Positions 16,212 through 25,390 of a stretch of 64,000 bases of DNA are shown in pieces. A program made the translations under genes and the position numbers. The DNA is from Rhodococcus sovatensis (lineage in GTDB: Bacteria > Actinomycetota > Actinomycetes > Mycobacteriales > Mycobacteriaceae). Within the stretch, counting starts at the first letter, position 1. Each line of letters starts with the position of its first letter. Under the pieces are notes generated by a model. That model saw nothing but the letters and a program-made list of their open reading frames with translations, was not told the DNA's origin and ran no database searches. The stretch is from assembly GCF_037327425.1 (NCBI RefSeq), contig NZ_CP147846.1, positions 5,890,001 through 5,954,000 on the forward strand, written 5' to 3'.

Positions 16212-16940
16212 TCATTGGCACGGCCCGGTGATGCAGGCGGTATGAACTGCGCGACGGACAATGTGCGCAATGCAGTTGACCTCATGGTCGGAAGTGGGTG
16301 CATAGATGAGTACGTATGATTCGGGAAGTCCGATGAGCGGTCGCCCTGCGAGCGGGTGAAGTTCACCCCATCCTGCCGAGATCACTGTCTGCGCATCATC
16401 TTCTGTCATGACGACATGCAGAGACCCGTCGCTTCCATGGACGTGGGCGATTTCGCACTGTGTGCGGGAGATATTGGGGTCTGCCAACGACGGGTCCGAA
16501 AGGTACAACGCGTCCCCTCTACGTTCGAGTCTGCTGCGGCCGAGATGAAGGAGCGAGTCGTTCCTACGCGCTTCGTCGGCGATGACGCCGCCGATCTGAT
16601 GTATGAGGGAGGGCGTGCTGTGGCCGCTGAGTTGGCGATGGGGGACCGGATGGGGTGCGATGAACGGTCGCGGTGCAAGTCGAGGCTCGAGGGTCCACGT
16701 GTTCGAGGAGTTCGATGCTCCGCGAACAGTCAGTGGATCGGGGCGCTTGAACGCGCGCAGAATTGTAGTGACAACCCATCCGAATGGATTGGACGGCAGC
16801 CCACCGGGCCCGAGGGCCGTCCACGTCGAATAGTCACGCTTGATGTACCGAATTGCTGCCTCCCCCATCTCCCAAGTCTGACCCTTCGACTCCCGAAATC
16901 CAAGAGTTGACGACACTCGTTCGAAGCGAGGCGCGTTCAT
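16212..16940 (-). CDS. Luciferase-domain (DUF5519) family protein
   Basis: 242 residues from ATG 16940, which has a good SD (AAGGGA, 7 bases); longer upstream readings lack one. The C-terminal third has the DUF5519 'luciferase domain' look: E-x-x-H-x-H-G-x-D-G-S-x-H (EIAHVHGSDGSLHVVMTEDD), then GWGELHPLAG and LPESYVLIYAP. The name comes from annotation history; light emission is not implied. The N-terminal part (residues 1-100) is mixed, with a hydrophobic stretch near residue 50 (NPFGWVVTTILRAF) that may associate with the membrane. It converges with the DAPG-hydrolase-like gene. Confidence 0.65.
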   Translation of the reverse strand: MNAPRFERVSSTLGFRESKGQTWEMGEAAIRYIKRDYSTWTALGPGGLPSNPFGWVVTTILRAFKRPDPLTVRGASNSSNTWTLEPRLAPRPFIAPHPVPHRQLSGHSTPSLIHQIGGVIADEARRNDSLLHLGRSRLERRGDALYLSDPSLADPNISRTQCEIAHVHGSDGSLHVVMTEDDAQTVISAGWGELHPLAGRPLIGLPESYVLIYAPTSDHEVNCIAHIVRRAVHTACITGPCQ

Positions 16941-17164
16941 CCGAATCCCTTGCTCGACTTGATGTGTTGAACTTGTCGACTTCCACGGCGTCCGGTGGCC
17001 GTCAAGTGTTGGGGCTGCAACTGGTGGACCGAGTAGACCGTTCGAGGCCCGGCTTCCGATCGATCCCGTTTTGAGCGGGGCGGTCGGACACCGGCCCAAA
17101 CGGAAAGTGGTGTGAAGGGCTGATGAAAATACAGGACGGCTATCGGACTGCTCTGCTGGCAGCG

Positions 17165-17935
17165 CTACCGACTCCACCGGACTGTCTCGAGCCACTTATC
17201 GACCGCCCTCATGGTGACCGGAAGTGCGGTTCCGTCGAAGACCATATGATCGGCGCCAGGTATCGAGACGAAGGTGCCGTTCGCATACTTGGACGCGGTC
17301 ACGCGAGCGACTCGCGGTGCAACTATCCGATCGCGGGTTCCGCTGACCGTCAGTACCGGAGTGTTGACTCGATCGAAGTCCACCCGTGCCGCATGTTGTC
17401 GATCGAGCCACGGGAACCCCATCTCGAAGTAGGCTCGGCCCGACTCGGTCACCAGCGTCTCGAACATTACCCGGGCGTCCCGTTCGCTCATGTTGCCTGC
17501 AGCTCCCCAGTAGAAGCGCTCCCAGGTGGGATACAGCGGCTTTGCCCGTGGCCGAAGTTGCAAGAAATGCCCGTAGAAAAGACGGAGCATCGACGGGTAC
17601 AGGTTGAAGATTCCCGCGGCGGGTGCCGGTGCGGCAGCAATCAAACCAACGTTCTCGACGCGAGCGGCGACGAGTTGTGCGATGAGCCCGCCCATCGACA
17701 GTCCTGCTATCAGCGGCGGGGTGTCGAACGTTCCCGTCAGTGCTACGAGGTCATCGACGTAATCGGTCAGGCTCAGGCCTGCGATGAACGGGGAACCTTC
17801 AAGGAGTGGAAGTTCGTGATGCCGCAGCGTGGGGGTGTGCACGGTCATTCCGCGCGATTCGAACTGTGCACGAGCCGGTGCCCACGAGTCGCCGTTGCAC
17901 CAGGTGCCGTGGATCAGGAGAACGTTCTGTGTCAT
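17165..17935 (-). CDS. Alpha/beta hydrolase
   Basis: 256 residues from ATG 17935 (an in-frame ATG at 17944 is possible; neither has a strong SD). Canonical fold marks are the oxyanion region LLIHGTWCNGDSWAP, the nucleophile elbow GLSMGG (Ser near residue 100), the acid region SGTRDRIVAP and the base in PGADHMVFDG. No signal peptide. It is divergent from a TetR gene at 18010 with 74 bases between the starts, the usual arrangement of a small regulated hydrolase. Esterase or lactonase activity is plausible; the substrate is unknown. Confidence 0.85.
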   Translation of the reverse strand: MTQNVLLIHGTWCNGDSWAPARAQFESRGMTVHTPTLRHHELPLLEGSPFIAGLSLTDYVDDLVALTGTFDTPPLIAGLSMGGLIAQLVAARVENVGLIAAAPAPAAGIFNLYPSMLRLFYGHFLQLRPRAKPLYPTWERFYWGAAGNMSERDARVMFETLVTESGRAYFEMGFPWLDRQHAARVDFDRVNTPVLTVSGTRDRIVAPRVARVTASKYANGTFVSIPGADHMVFDGTALPVTMRAVDKWLETVRWSR

Positions 17936-18009
17936 ACCTGACAATGTATCCGAATCGAACGGTTTGAGTAAGTCTTGTCGAAAACTTTCTCGCCCGCTAC
18001 GGTGGGATC

Positions 18010-18600
18010 ATGAACGCGGTGCCCGATGGGCGAACTGTCCGGTGGGAGCACCGTGACGGTGAGTTGTTGGCAGCAGCCACCCAATATGTACTCGATCACG
18101 GTGTCGCCACACTGACGATGCGGCCCCTTGCCGAGGCGGTCGGGGTCACGATCGCCACCCTCATTCGGCGGTTCGGTTCGAAAGATGAACTGCTCGAACA
18201 GATTTGCCGGAGCATCCATCTCGACATGCTCGATACTCTCGCGTACGATCCTGAGCTCGCGGGTCTCGATCCCCGACAGACGTTGGATGTTCTGTGGGGC
18301 CGGTGGTTGGACCCCGCCCAGGCCCGGCAGTTCACATTCTTGTTCGAGCTGTTCGGTGTCGCACTGCGTGATCCGGATCGGTACGGCTGGTTCGCCGAAT
18401 CGGTGATCTCGGATTGGCTCGCACCGATCGAGGATGTTCTGGTCGAAGTCGGAACCGAGATCTCGCAGGCTAGAGCCCTGGCCACGGTCGTGCTGTCGCT
18501 CCTGCGCGGGCTGCATATGGATTTTGCGATGACGGGAGACAGGGATCGGGTCGAGGCGGCGTATCACCTGGTGGTCGACGCGATGGCCAGTCAGTTGTGA
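18010..18600 (+). CDS. TetR-family transcriptional regulator
   Basis: 196 residues. N-terminal HTH: LLAAATQYVLDHGVATLTMR followed by PLAEAVGVTIATLIRRFGSK, then an all-helical ligand domain. Divergent from the alpha/beta hydrolase at 17935, its likely target. Its last 10 bases overlap the 3' end of the next TetR gene on the other strand (tail-to-tail). No clear dyad was seen in the short shared promoter. Confidence 0.88.
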   Translation: MNAVPDGRTVRWEHRDGELLAAATQYVLDHGVATLTMRPLAEAVGVTIATLIRRFGSKDELLEQICRSIHLDMLDTLAYDPELAGLDPRQTLDVLWGRWLDPAQARQFTFLFELFGVALRDPDRYGWFAESVISDWLAPIEDVLVEVGTEISQARALATVVLSLLRGLHMDFAMTGDRDRVEAAYHLVVDAMASQL

Positions 18601-19241
18601 GATCCCGCCAGCGCCGAGCGCAGTGACATTTCGGTGTCGATCGGTGCGTCGCCGAGGCCGTGTGCCAGGGTCCTGAGAAGCGGAAGGAGAACTTTCTCGC
18701 TGCCCGGTGCAGGGTCGATGAACCCTGCGACCTCCAGCATCGCGTAGCCGTGTACTGCGCTCCACCACTGGTAGGCCAACGGGGAGATGTCGGAGTCCGT
18801 TACGAAGCGCCCAGCAGAGCATGCCCGATGGCAGGCTTCCTCGACGCGACGAAAGGTGCCGTCTCGCCCGGTGAGCATCTCGGTGGGTGCCGAACGACGG
18901 TACTTCCCGAGCGACGCAGTGACGAAGAGGACTTCGTACAGTTTGGGCTCACGCCGGGCGAACCCGATGCTCGTCAGTAGCAGCGCCAAGAGGTCTCGGA
19001 CTGGATCATCGGTACTTTCAACGGATTCGAGTTCCTCTGCCAGGGCTGCGAATCCGTCCTCGATCACGCTGGAGATCAACCCACCGATAGAGCCGAAATG
19101 CGTGTACACGGCCATCGACGACGTATTGGCCTCTGCAGCGACCTTTCGCGTGGATACTGCGTCGGGGCCGTGCTGGGCGATCAGTCGCGCTGCGCTGTGC
19201 AGCAGGTCGGAACGTACTTTCGGGTCGGTCGATCGTGACAT
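18591..19241 (-). CDS. TetR-family transcriptional regulator
   Basis: 216 residues. HTH region: SAARLIAQHGPDAVSTRKVA followed by ANTSSMAVYTHFGSIGG; the C-terminal domain matches the TetR_C_33 group. It is divergent from the epoxide-hydrolase-type gene at 19356, and the intergenic region carries the 18-bp dyad CTATAaCAcaTGcTATAG, so it most likely represses itself and the 19356-23778 cluster. Confidence 0.88.
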   Translation of the reverse strand: MSRSTDPKVRSDLLHSAARLIAQHGPDAVSTRKVAAEANTSSMAVYTHFGSIGGLISSVIEDGFAALAEELESVESTDDPVRDLLALLLTSIGFARREPKLYEVLFVTASLGKYRRSAPTEMLTGRDGTFRRVEEACHRACSAGRFVTDSDISPLAYQWWSAVHGYAMLEVAGFIDPAPGSEKVLLPLLRTLAHGLGDAPIDTEMSLRSALAGSHN

Positions 19242-19304
19242 GAATCTGAGTATTTCACGGCGTGCGTAGACGGATCGAGGTGCGGTCGACGGCTATTTCA
19301 CTCG

Positions 19305-19322
19305 CTATAACACATGCTATAG
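19305..19322. promoter_or_regulatory. TetR-type operator
   Basis: CTATAACACATGCTATAG is a dyad with 7 of 9 positions symmetric, midway between the TetR start (19241) and the hydrolase start (19356). Size and AT-rich arms fit a TetR dimer site. Confidence 0.65.
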
Positions 19323-19355
19323 TAAGCGGGTCCGGGCAACTCGAAGGGGCATTTC

Positions 19356-20222
19356 GTGAGTGAACCAACGCGGATCGCGAACTTCCGGAATGGGCGTCTG
19401 TTGTTCGATGTCAGTGATGAGGGTCCGATGGACGGCCCGATAGTTGTTCTCCTGCATGGGTTTCCGCAGAATCACCATTCCTGGGACATGGTGCGAGCCG
19501 AGCTGCATCTGCGTGGACACCGCACAGTCGCATTCGACCAGCGAGGGTACGCGCCTAGGGCTCGCCCGCGTGGCCGTTTCGCCTATCGGGTCGGGGCGTT
19601 GGCTTCGGATGTGTCGGTATTGATCGACATGCTCGGGCCGCGACCGGTATCGGTCGTCGGGCATGACTGGGGCGCGCTCGTGGCGTGGGCTGTCGCTGCC
19701 ACACGACCGAACTCGGTGGCATCGCTGACGACGGTCTCGGTTCCGCACCCCCAGGCCTTTCTGTGTTCGATGGTGACCAGCGACCAGGGCAAGCGGGCGG
19801 TCTACATGGCAATTTTTGCGCTGCCATGGCTTCCCGAACGGTGGATTCGAAGCAACCCATCTGCATTCGGAAAGGTTTTGCGCAGAACGGGTATGAGTCC
19901 CTCGGAGGTCGAGCGCGTCGTCACCGAAGTGGTCCCGTCCGGCGCGCTCACCGGAGGGATCAACTGGTACCGGGCAATGATGATCGCATCGCCGCGCACT
20001 TCAGCGGCGGTGTTGGTACCGACCACGCACGTCTGGTCCACCGGAGATACCTCCCTCGCGCGATCGGGGGCCGAGCTCACCGGCCGTTACGTTAGGGCCG
20101 ACTACCGCCTCGAAATACTGGACGGCTCCCACTGGATTCCCGACGAGCATCCGCGTGCGCTCGCCGCCCTGATCGCCGCGCGCGTCCGCACAGCACCCGA
20201 TAGCCACTGCCCACCGCAGTGA
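19356..20222 (+). CDS. Alpha/beta hydrolase, epoxide hydrolase / dehalogenase type
   Basis: 288 residues from a GTG at 19356. Seen: oxyanion HGFPQNHHSWD, FDQRGYAPRARP, the nucleophile as VGHDWGALVAW (Asp, as in epoxide hydrolases and haloalkane dehalogenases, not Ser) and the base in DGSHWIPDEHP. Cytosolic. First gene of a run with an EthD protein, a FAD oxidoreductase, DUF2834 and a lipase, all on the plus strand behind a TetR operator. A role in opening an epoxide made by an oxidative step on a lipid or terpenoid is plausible but inferred. Confidence 0.85.
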   Translation: MSEPTRIANFRNGRLLFDVSDEGPMDGPIVVLLHGFPQNHHSWDMVRAELHLRGHRTVAFDQRGYAPRARPRGRFAYRVGALASDVSVLIDMLGPRPVSVVGHDWGALVAWAVAATRPNSVASLTTVSVPHPQAFLCSMVTSDQGKRAVYMAIFALPWLPERWIRSNPSAFGKVLRRTGMSPSEVERVVTEVVPSGALTGGINWYRAMMIASPRTSAAVLVPTTHVWSTGDTSLARSGAELTGRYVRADYRLEILDGSHWIPDEHPRALAALIAARVRTAPDSHCPPQ

Positions 20223-20272
20223 TCGGGCATTACTCTCACCCATCGACCTCAACATCAAGGAGCGTTCCACGC

Positions 20273-20581
20273 ATGTTCAGTGTTTCCATCTGTTACCACG
20301 AGCCGGCGGACGCAGCCGCGTTCGACCAGTACTACGCAACCGTCCATGCCCCTATCGTTCGGACGGTTCCGGGTTTGGCGAGTTTTACTGCGAGTCGATG
20401 CCGGGCTCTCGGTCCAGGCAGTTCGACACCGTTCTACATGGTTGCTCAGTTGAGTTTCGGGACTGCGGACGACCTGGCAGCGGCACTGCGGTCCAGCGAA
20501 ATGACATCGGCGGGACAAGATCTGAAGAACTTCGCGTCCGAGGTGACCATGTACACCGCCGAGGATCTCATCTGCGGCTAG
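20273..20581 (+). CDS. EthD-family protein
   Basis: 102 residues from ATG 20273, with SD AAGGAG 9 bases upstream. Ferredoxin-like fold of the EthD/dimeric alpha-beta barrel group: CYHEPADAAAFDQYYATVHA, then a proline and a two-strand pattern (FYMVAQLSF) and the late helix SEMTSAGQDL. EthD homologues occur next to oxygenases and help in degradation of ethers and polyketide-like compounds by an unknown mechanism. It sits 50 bases after the epoxide-hydrolase-type gene and 51 before the oxidoreductase. Confidence 0.8.
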   Translation: MFSVSICYHEPADAAAFDQYYATVHAPIVRTVPGLASFTASRCRALGPGSSTPFYMVAQLSFGTADDLAAALRSSEMTSAGQDLKNFASEVTMYTAEDLICG

Positions 20582-20632
20582 CGCGGCTCTGCCGGACCCG
20601 TCGCTCACTCGAACGAACAAAAGGAGAATGCC

Positions 20633-22236
20633 ATGTCAGTCGGAGAAAGCTACAAGCGTAGTCGTCCCGCCGAGTCTTGGGATGCGATCGTCATAGGCTC
20701 GGGGATCGGAGGCCTCACCGCTGCAGCGTTTCTGGCGCGTGCGGGCCAGCGGGTCCTCGTCCTCGAAAAACACAGCACCGCAGGAGGAGCTACTCAGACG
20801 TTCCGACGAGCGGGCTACGAGTGGGACGCCGGGTTGCACTACATCGGTCAGGTGCATCGACCGGACAGCGGCCTGCGTCGAATCTTCGACTACATCAGCA
20901 ACGGCAAGCTCGAGTGGGATCCGATGTCCGACGTGTACAACACGATAGTCGTCGGAGACAACACCTATGAGTATCCCTCTGGCCAAAAGGCTTTTGCGGC
21001 CCGCATGCAAGAGTACTTTCCGAGCGAAGTGGCAGCGATCGACAGATACCTCGAAGTGGTATCGCAGGTCAACAGATCGGCACGCATGTTCTTTGCGCAT
21101 CGCGCGCTGCCGCCACAATTTGGCGAATCTGCGTACGACGAAATGTGCGGTCCCTTCCGTGAATACTCCGATCGTACCGTCATCGAGGTGTTGTCGGAAC
21201 TGACCGACGACAGTGAGCTGATTGCCGTACTCTGCGGCCATTGCGGTGACTACAGCCTGTCCCCGGGTGATGCTTCATTTGCCGTGCACGCCATGCTTAT
21301 TCGGCACTACATCGATGGTGCCAGCTATCCACGCGGTGGGTCCGGGCGGCTCGCAGAAACCATCGGCGCGGTCATCGGTTCGGCGGGCGGAGCAGTCCTC
21401 GTCGGTGCCGAAGTGGCCTCGGTTCTGGTCGACGACACCGGAACGGCGACGGGCGTGAAGATGGCAGACGGGCGACAGTTCACAGCGAGCGCGGTGATCA
21501 GTGACGCGCGGGTGTGGCTCCTACTCTGGGCGGATTGTTGCCCGACACGGTCGACAACCCAACTGCTCGTGCGGTACTCGACGCGAGCACCGCCGCGGGC
21601 CCGTCCTTGCCGTGGGTCGTGCTCAACATCGGAATCGCGGAGTCCGCAGCAGACCTCGGCCTACCGCAGGGCAATATCTGGATCCATCCCGAGCCTGATA
21701 TCGACGCTCACATCAAGACTTTCCAAAAGAAGCCAGCTACGTCACCGATGCCACTGTTCTTCCTGACCTTCCCGTCGGTCAAGGACTCCACTTGGGAGGC
21801 CCGACATCCGAATCGGGCCACAATCGACATTGCAGGGGTGACCAGCTGGTCGCTGTTCGAGAAGTTCTCCGACACCGCGTGGATGAACCGTGGCGTCGAG
21901 TACGAGGCGCTGAAATCTCGACTCATCGACGAACTGCTCGACCAGGTCTACCATTTTTGCCCGCAGGTGCGCGGAAAAATCGACCACACCGAACTGGCAA
22001 CTCCACTGAGCTTCAACCACTTTCTCGGCCGCAGTCACGGCGACTTCATGTCCCTGGCCGCGAGCCCAGCGCGTTTTGCGATTCGAGATCTCGGTGCGCA
22101 CAGTGGGGTCCCCGGTCTGTACCTAGCCGGCCAGGATGTAGCTGCAGCAGGAGTGGTAGGCGCGACCCAGGGCGGAATCATCGCCGCCTCCGCGGTACTC
22201 GGGCGAAACGCGATCGAGGATATGGTGTCCGCGTGA
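20633..22236 (+). pseudogene. Carotenoid isomerase/phytoene desaturase-like FAD oxidoreductase, frameshifted
   Basis: The ATG at 20633 has SD AAGGAG. The N-terminal dinucleotide-binding motif IVIGSGIGGLTAAAFLARAG and the GGATQTFRRAGYEWDAGLHY region identify a CrtI/CrtISO/retinol-saturase-type flavoprotein. The frame is lost at about 21505-21510, where (CG)3 seems to carry one extra CG: removing it joins AVISDAG to VAPTLGGLLPDTV and the protein runs on to 22236 with the C-terminal FAD motif GLYLAGQDVAAAGVVGATQG. A total of about 533 residues would be normal length. The rest is well preserved, so this is either a very recent mutation or a sequence error. Confidence 0.8.
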
Positions 22237-22583
22237 ATAAACAAGATGGAGTCGCCACGATCCGCACACGTCGCCGTCTGCTACTGCTCATGACAATCCT
22301 AGGATTCGTCGTTCCCAACGCGTTCGTCGTCGTTCACTTCAGGGCACATGGAGTGAGTCGGGACAGCGCAACCGCGTTCTTTTCCGAGTGGGTCGGATCT
22401 ACTCCGACGCGTGCGCTGACGGCAGATCTCGGGATTACCAGCGTGGTGTTCTGGCTTTGGTCCGGGCTGGATTCGAAGGCGAACGGCGTGAAACACTGGT
22501 GGTTGGTGCCGTTCGGTACCTGCTCGGTGGGCATTTGTTTCGCCGTGCCTCTGTATTTTCTTATGCGCGAATACACGAGATGA
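22233..22583 (+). CDS. DUF2834 family membrane protein
   Basis: 116 residues from a GTG at 22233 that overlaps the stop of the oxidoreductase (GTGA), so translational coupling is expected. Three hydrophobic segments: LLLLMTILGFVVPNAFVV, a middle one around ADLGITSVVFWLWSGLD, and a C-terminal one around VPFGTCSVGICFAVPLYFLM. The G-F-x-x-P-N and D-L-x-I-x-x-x-x-F-W-x-W patterns match DUF2834. The function of the family is unknown. Coupling to a desaturase-like enzyme suggests a membrane partner or anchor. Confidence 0.75.
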   Translation: MNKQDGVATIRTRRRLLLLMTILGFVVPNAFVVVHFRAHGVSRDSATAFFSEWVGSTPTRALTADLGITSVVFWLWSGLDSKANGVKHWWLVPFGTCSVGICFAVPLYFLMREYTR

Positions 22584-22623
22584 CTGGCCGAGTCCGGACC
22601 GGCGAGTTCGATCGAGCGGGAGA

Positions 22624-23778
22624 ATGCGTGTGAGCTTCCAAAGGATATCTGCGGTGGTCGCGGCGTCTGTGGTGATTGTGACTCTCGGGTGTCCGGTCGC
22701 GGCAGCCGCTCCATCGAGGAGCCCCACCGAATCTACGGTGCTCAGTCCGCTCCCGCGGTTGATCGGGGGCGCAGGCATCGGTTACGCGATCTCCTACCCG
22801 ACCTCTGACGAACACGGGCGTCCGACGGTTGCGAACGGTCAGGTTTACCTGCCTGTCGGCAACCCGCCTCCGGGCGGGTGGCCAGTGGTGTCGTGGGCGA
22901 AGGGTACGGTCGGCGTCGGTGACGGCTGTGCCATGAGTACTGCACTTGCACGCGGCCTCCCCGATCCGTTTGCGGTGGCGCTGTCCGAACCACTGCTCAC
23001 CGATGTGCTCGAGAGCGGAATCGCGGTCGTGTCCACCGACTACATCGGCCTGGGAACTGTGGATCGGCACCAATACCTGAACAGCGAATCGGAATCCCGC
23101 GCGGTGATCGATATCGTTGGCGCAGCGGCAGATTCACTTCCGGAGTTGTCGCAGACCTGGGTGGCCGCCGGGCACTCGCAGGGGGGAGCGGCGGCCTTGA
23201 CCGCCGGGGTCCAGGCCGCTGCATACGGGAACTCGCCCGACTTACGTGGGGTCGTCGCCATTGCGCCCTCGTCGAATGTGGAGAACATCATCGCCGTGTT
23301 GACGCCGCAGACGCCGCGGGTCGCGCAGCTGACCAACATCACTGCCACGCTGATCTACATTCTGTACGGGCTGCAGGACGCTCGACCGGACATCGACATC
23401 AACAGCTATCTCAGCGACCTCGGACGTGAGAGGGTCGCGTCTGCTGAGGACATGTGCATCGGTGATCTCCGGCAGTCGGTCGACGGTATCGCTCCGCAGC
23501 AGTTGTTGAGTCGGCCCTTGTCCGATCCGACGTTGGTCGCGGCTCTCCGTGACTACATGGCTGTGCCTGTCGTCGGGTACACGCGCCCGGTCGTCATCGA
23601 GCAAGGTCTCGCCGACGCCGTAGTGCCCCCGCTCGGAACTACCGCCCTAGCCGCTCAACTACTTGCGGGCGGCGCCGGTGACCTGACGTATCTTCCGATT
23701 CCGGGTGCAACACACTACGATGTCGTGGCCACAACCGCCGCTGACACCACTGCTCGGATCTCGGCCATGCTGCGGTGA
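22624..23778 (+). CDS. Secreted lipase-family protein (LIP type)
   Basis: 384 residues. The first 30 residues are a Sec signal peptide ending AAAAP. The mature enzyme has the nucleophile in AAGHSQGGAAAL, the acid in QGLADAVVPP and the base in PGATHYDVVA, as in actinobacterial secretory lipases/triacylglycerol lipases (LIP family). The oxyanion region is PVVSWAKGTVG. It is the last gene of the TetR-flanked run and may release fatty acids or esterified substrates outside the cell for the intracellular enzymes. Confidence 0.85.
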   Translation: MRVSFQRISAVVAASVVIVTLGCPVAAAAPSRSPTESTVLSPLPRLIGGAGIGYAISYPTSDEHGRPTVANGQVYLPVGNPPPGGWPVVSWAKGTVGVGDGCAMSTALARGLPDPFAVALSEPLLTDVLESGIAVVSTDYIGLGTVDRHQYLNSESESRAVIDIVGAAADSLPELSQTWVAAGHSQGGAAALTAGVQAAAYGNSPDLRGVVAIAPSSNVENIIAVLTPQTPRVAQLTNITATLIYILYGLQDARPDIDINSYLSDLGRERVASAEDMCIGDLRQSVDGIAPQQLLSRPLSDPTLVAALRDYMAVPVVGYTRPVVIEQGLADAVVPPLGTTALAAQLLAGGAGDLTYLPIPGATHYDVVATTAADTTARISAMLR

Positions 23779-23799
23779 TGAACGCTCATCCCCAAGAGT

Positions 23800-24513
23800 T
23801 CACGCATCCATCTCGGCCGTGAAAGTCATACGGTCGCCGCGATACAGCGAGCGTCGATGCTCGATCGGTACGCCCGTACGGTCATAGGACACACGGTTGA
23901 GCAGAAACATCGGTGTCCGGCTGTCGACGGACAGCAAAGCCGCTTCTCGGGCGTCGGGCAAAACCGTTTCGATACTGTCGACAACGCGTCCGAATATGAT
24001 TCCGCGCGAACGTAGTTCCGCATACAGCGAAACTCGGTAGTCGAAAGTCTCGACAAGACCGGGAATACGGTAGGCAGGGATGCGGGTCGTCTCCAAACCC
24101 ACTCGGGTGTCGTCGGTGGTGAAGACACGCTCGAGTTGCACGACGGCATCTCCGGCGTCGATGTGCAGTAGTTCGGCGAGCGTTTCGTTCGCCTCATCGA
24201 CACTCCAGCCGACGAGGATGCGAGATGCCGACAGCCCTTTGTCGCGAGCTGCTTCGGTGTACGAACCGATCGCAAGGGGTAGCACCACCTTCGGAGCCGC
24301 AACCACAGTCGCGCGGCCCCGTCTTTCTATCCGACCGGCTACGAGTAACTCACGGATAGCCTGCCGCAACGTTTCCCGCGATACATCGTGCTCTTCGGCC
24401 AGGTCTCGTTCGGATGGAAACGGATCTCCGGGCGCCAGGCCGTCGAGGAGCGCGTCGAGGTTCTTGCGCACGACCTGATGCTTGAGCATCCGGGGTTCGG
24501 AGTCGACAACCAT
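23800..24513 (-). CDS. phnF: GntR-family regulator (HutC/UTRA), PhnF-like
   Basis: 237 residues from ATG 24513. GntR winged helix (FPSERDLAEEHDVSRETLRQ, then AIRELLVAGRIERR) followed by a UTRA ligand domain (GLETTRIPAYRIPGL ... PIEHRRSLYRGDRMTF). It is divergent from the phosphonatase-like gene. The intergenic region carries TGGTCTATACCA and GGTCTAGACC palindromes, closely like the TGGTATAGACCA site known for mycobacterial PhnF, so autoregulation and repression of the phosphonate operon are likely. The inducer is unknown. Confidence 0.85.
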   Translation of the reverse strand: MVVDSEPRMLKHQVVRKNLDALLDGLAPGDPFPSERDLAEEHDVSRETLRQAIRELLVAGRIERRGRATVVAAPKVVLPLAIGSYTEAARDKGLSASRILVGWSVDEANETLAELLHIDAGDAVVQLERVFTTDDTRVGLETTRIPAYRIPGLVETFDYRVSLYAELRSRGIIFGRVVDSIETVLPDAREAALLSVDSRTPMFLLNRVSYDRTGVPIEHRRSLYRGDRMTFTAEMDA

Positions 24514-24532
24514 GGGCTCACGATACAGCAGT

Positions 24533-24604
24533 CGGTCTAGACCAAATGGTCGTAGACCGTTCACTTCGAGTTCACCTCTGTTCCATCCTTTGGTCTATAC
24601 CAAA
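24533..24604. promoter_or_regulatory. Two PhnF-type operators
   Basis: Site 1 (24533-24559) is a nested dyad: CGGTCTA ... TAGACCG outside, with GGTCTAGACC at its left and GACCA-AA-TGGTC inside. Site 2 (24589-24604) is TTTGGTCTATACCAAA, a near-perfect 16-bp palindrome just 17 bases before the ATG at 24621. One site lies near each divergent start. Confidence 0.75.
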
Positions 24605-24620
24605 CGGCATCGTCTCTCCC

Positions 24621-25343
24621 ATGCCCAACACGACCTCGCTCACCGCGCCCCACCTACTCGGCGATGCCCCCGGCCCGGCCATCGAACTTGTCGTCATGGA
24701 TATGGCCGGAACCACGGTGACCGACGATGGCCTGGTGATTGCTGCATTCGACACCGCAGCATCCTCTGTCGGCCTCGCAGAACATGGCCTCGAGCGCGAC
24801 GACGCCCGCCGCTACGTGCTCGACACCATGGGCCAATCGAAGATCGAGGTGTTCCGCGCACTCTTCGACGCCGAGGACCGAGCGCAGGCCGCCAACACTG
24901 CATTCGAGGCGGCCTACGACGCCCGCATCGACGACGGCGTGAAGGCCGTGCCCGGCGCCGCCGAGACCATCACGCAACTACGCGACGCCGGTATCAGAGT
25001 CATTCTGACGACGGGCTTCTCACCGTCGACCCAGCAGCGCATCCTCGACACACTCGGATGGAACGATCTCGCCGACGCCTGCCTGGCACCCGGCGAAGCA
25101 GGCCGCGGGCGCCCCCACCCCGACTTGGTCCTGACCGCAGCTCTCCACTCCGAAGTCAGCGACATCGCGGCCGTCGCCGTCGTCGGTGACACCTCCAACG
25201 ACATAATGTCCGGCCGACGCGCAGGCGCTTCCGTGCTCGTCGGTGTACTCACCGGTGCGCATTCGGAAGACCAGCTGCGCACTGCCAACCCCACCCATGT
25301 TCTCGCAAGCGTCGCCGATCTCCCCGCTCTGATTCTGTCCTGA
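24621..25343 (+). CDS. Phosphonatase-like HAD hydrolase
   Basis: 240 residues. HAD motif I appears as VVMDMAGTTV (nucleophile Asp, then the D-x-A-G-T-T typical of phosphonatases), motif II as ILTTGF, and motif IV as VVGDTSNDIMSGRRAG. It matches the phosphonatase-like clade (PhnX-related, TIGR03351 type). It probably hydrolyses the C-P bond of a phosphono-aldehyde such as phosphonoacetaldehyde or a related compound. First gene of a plus-strand operon with phnD, phnC, phnE and an alcohol dehydrogenase. ATG 24621 was chosen because the upstream frame covers the operator. Confidence 0.88.
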   Translation: MPNTTSLTAPHLLGDAPGPAIELVVMDMAGTTVTDDGLVIAAFDTAASSVGLAEHGLERDDARRYVLDTMGQSKIEVFRALFDAEDRAQAANTAFEAAYDARIDDGVKAVPGAAETITQLRDAGIRVILTTGFSPSTQQRILDTLGWNDLADACLAPGEAGRGRPHPDLVLTAALHSEVSDIAAVAVVGDTSNDIMSGRRAGASVLVGVLTGAHSEDQLRTANPTHVLASVADLPALILS

Positions 25344-25390
25344 CTGCTCCTTCCTCGAACTCCACACTTCACCGAACGGACACCACAGCC

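Noticed and set aside
16941..17195. 85-residue N-terminal extension of the DUF5519 protein
   Set aside because: The extension has no family look or start signal; ATG 16940 has a good SD and gives a typical length.
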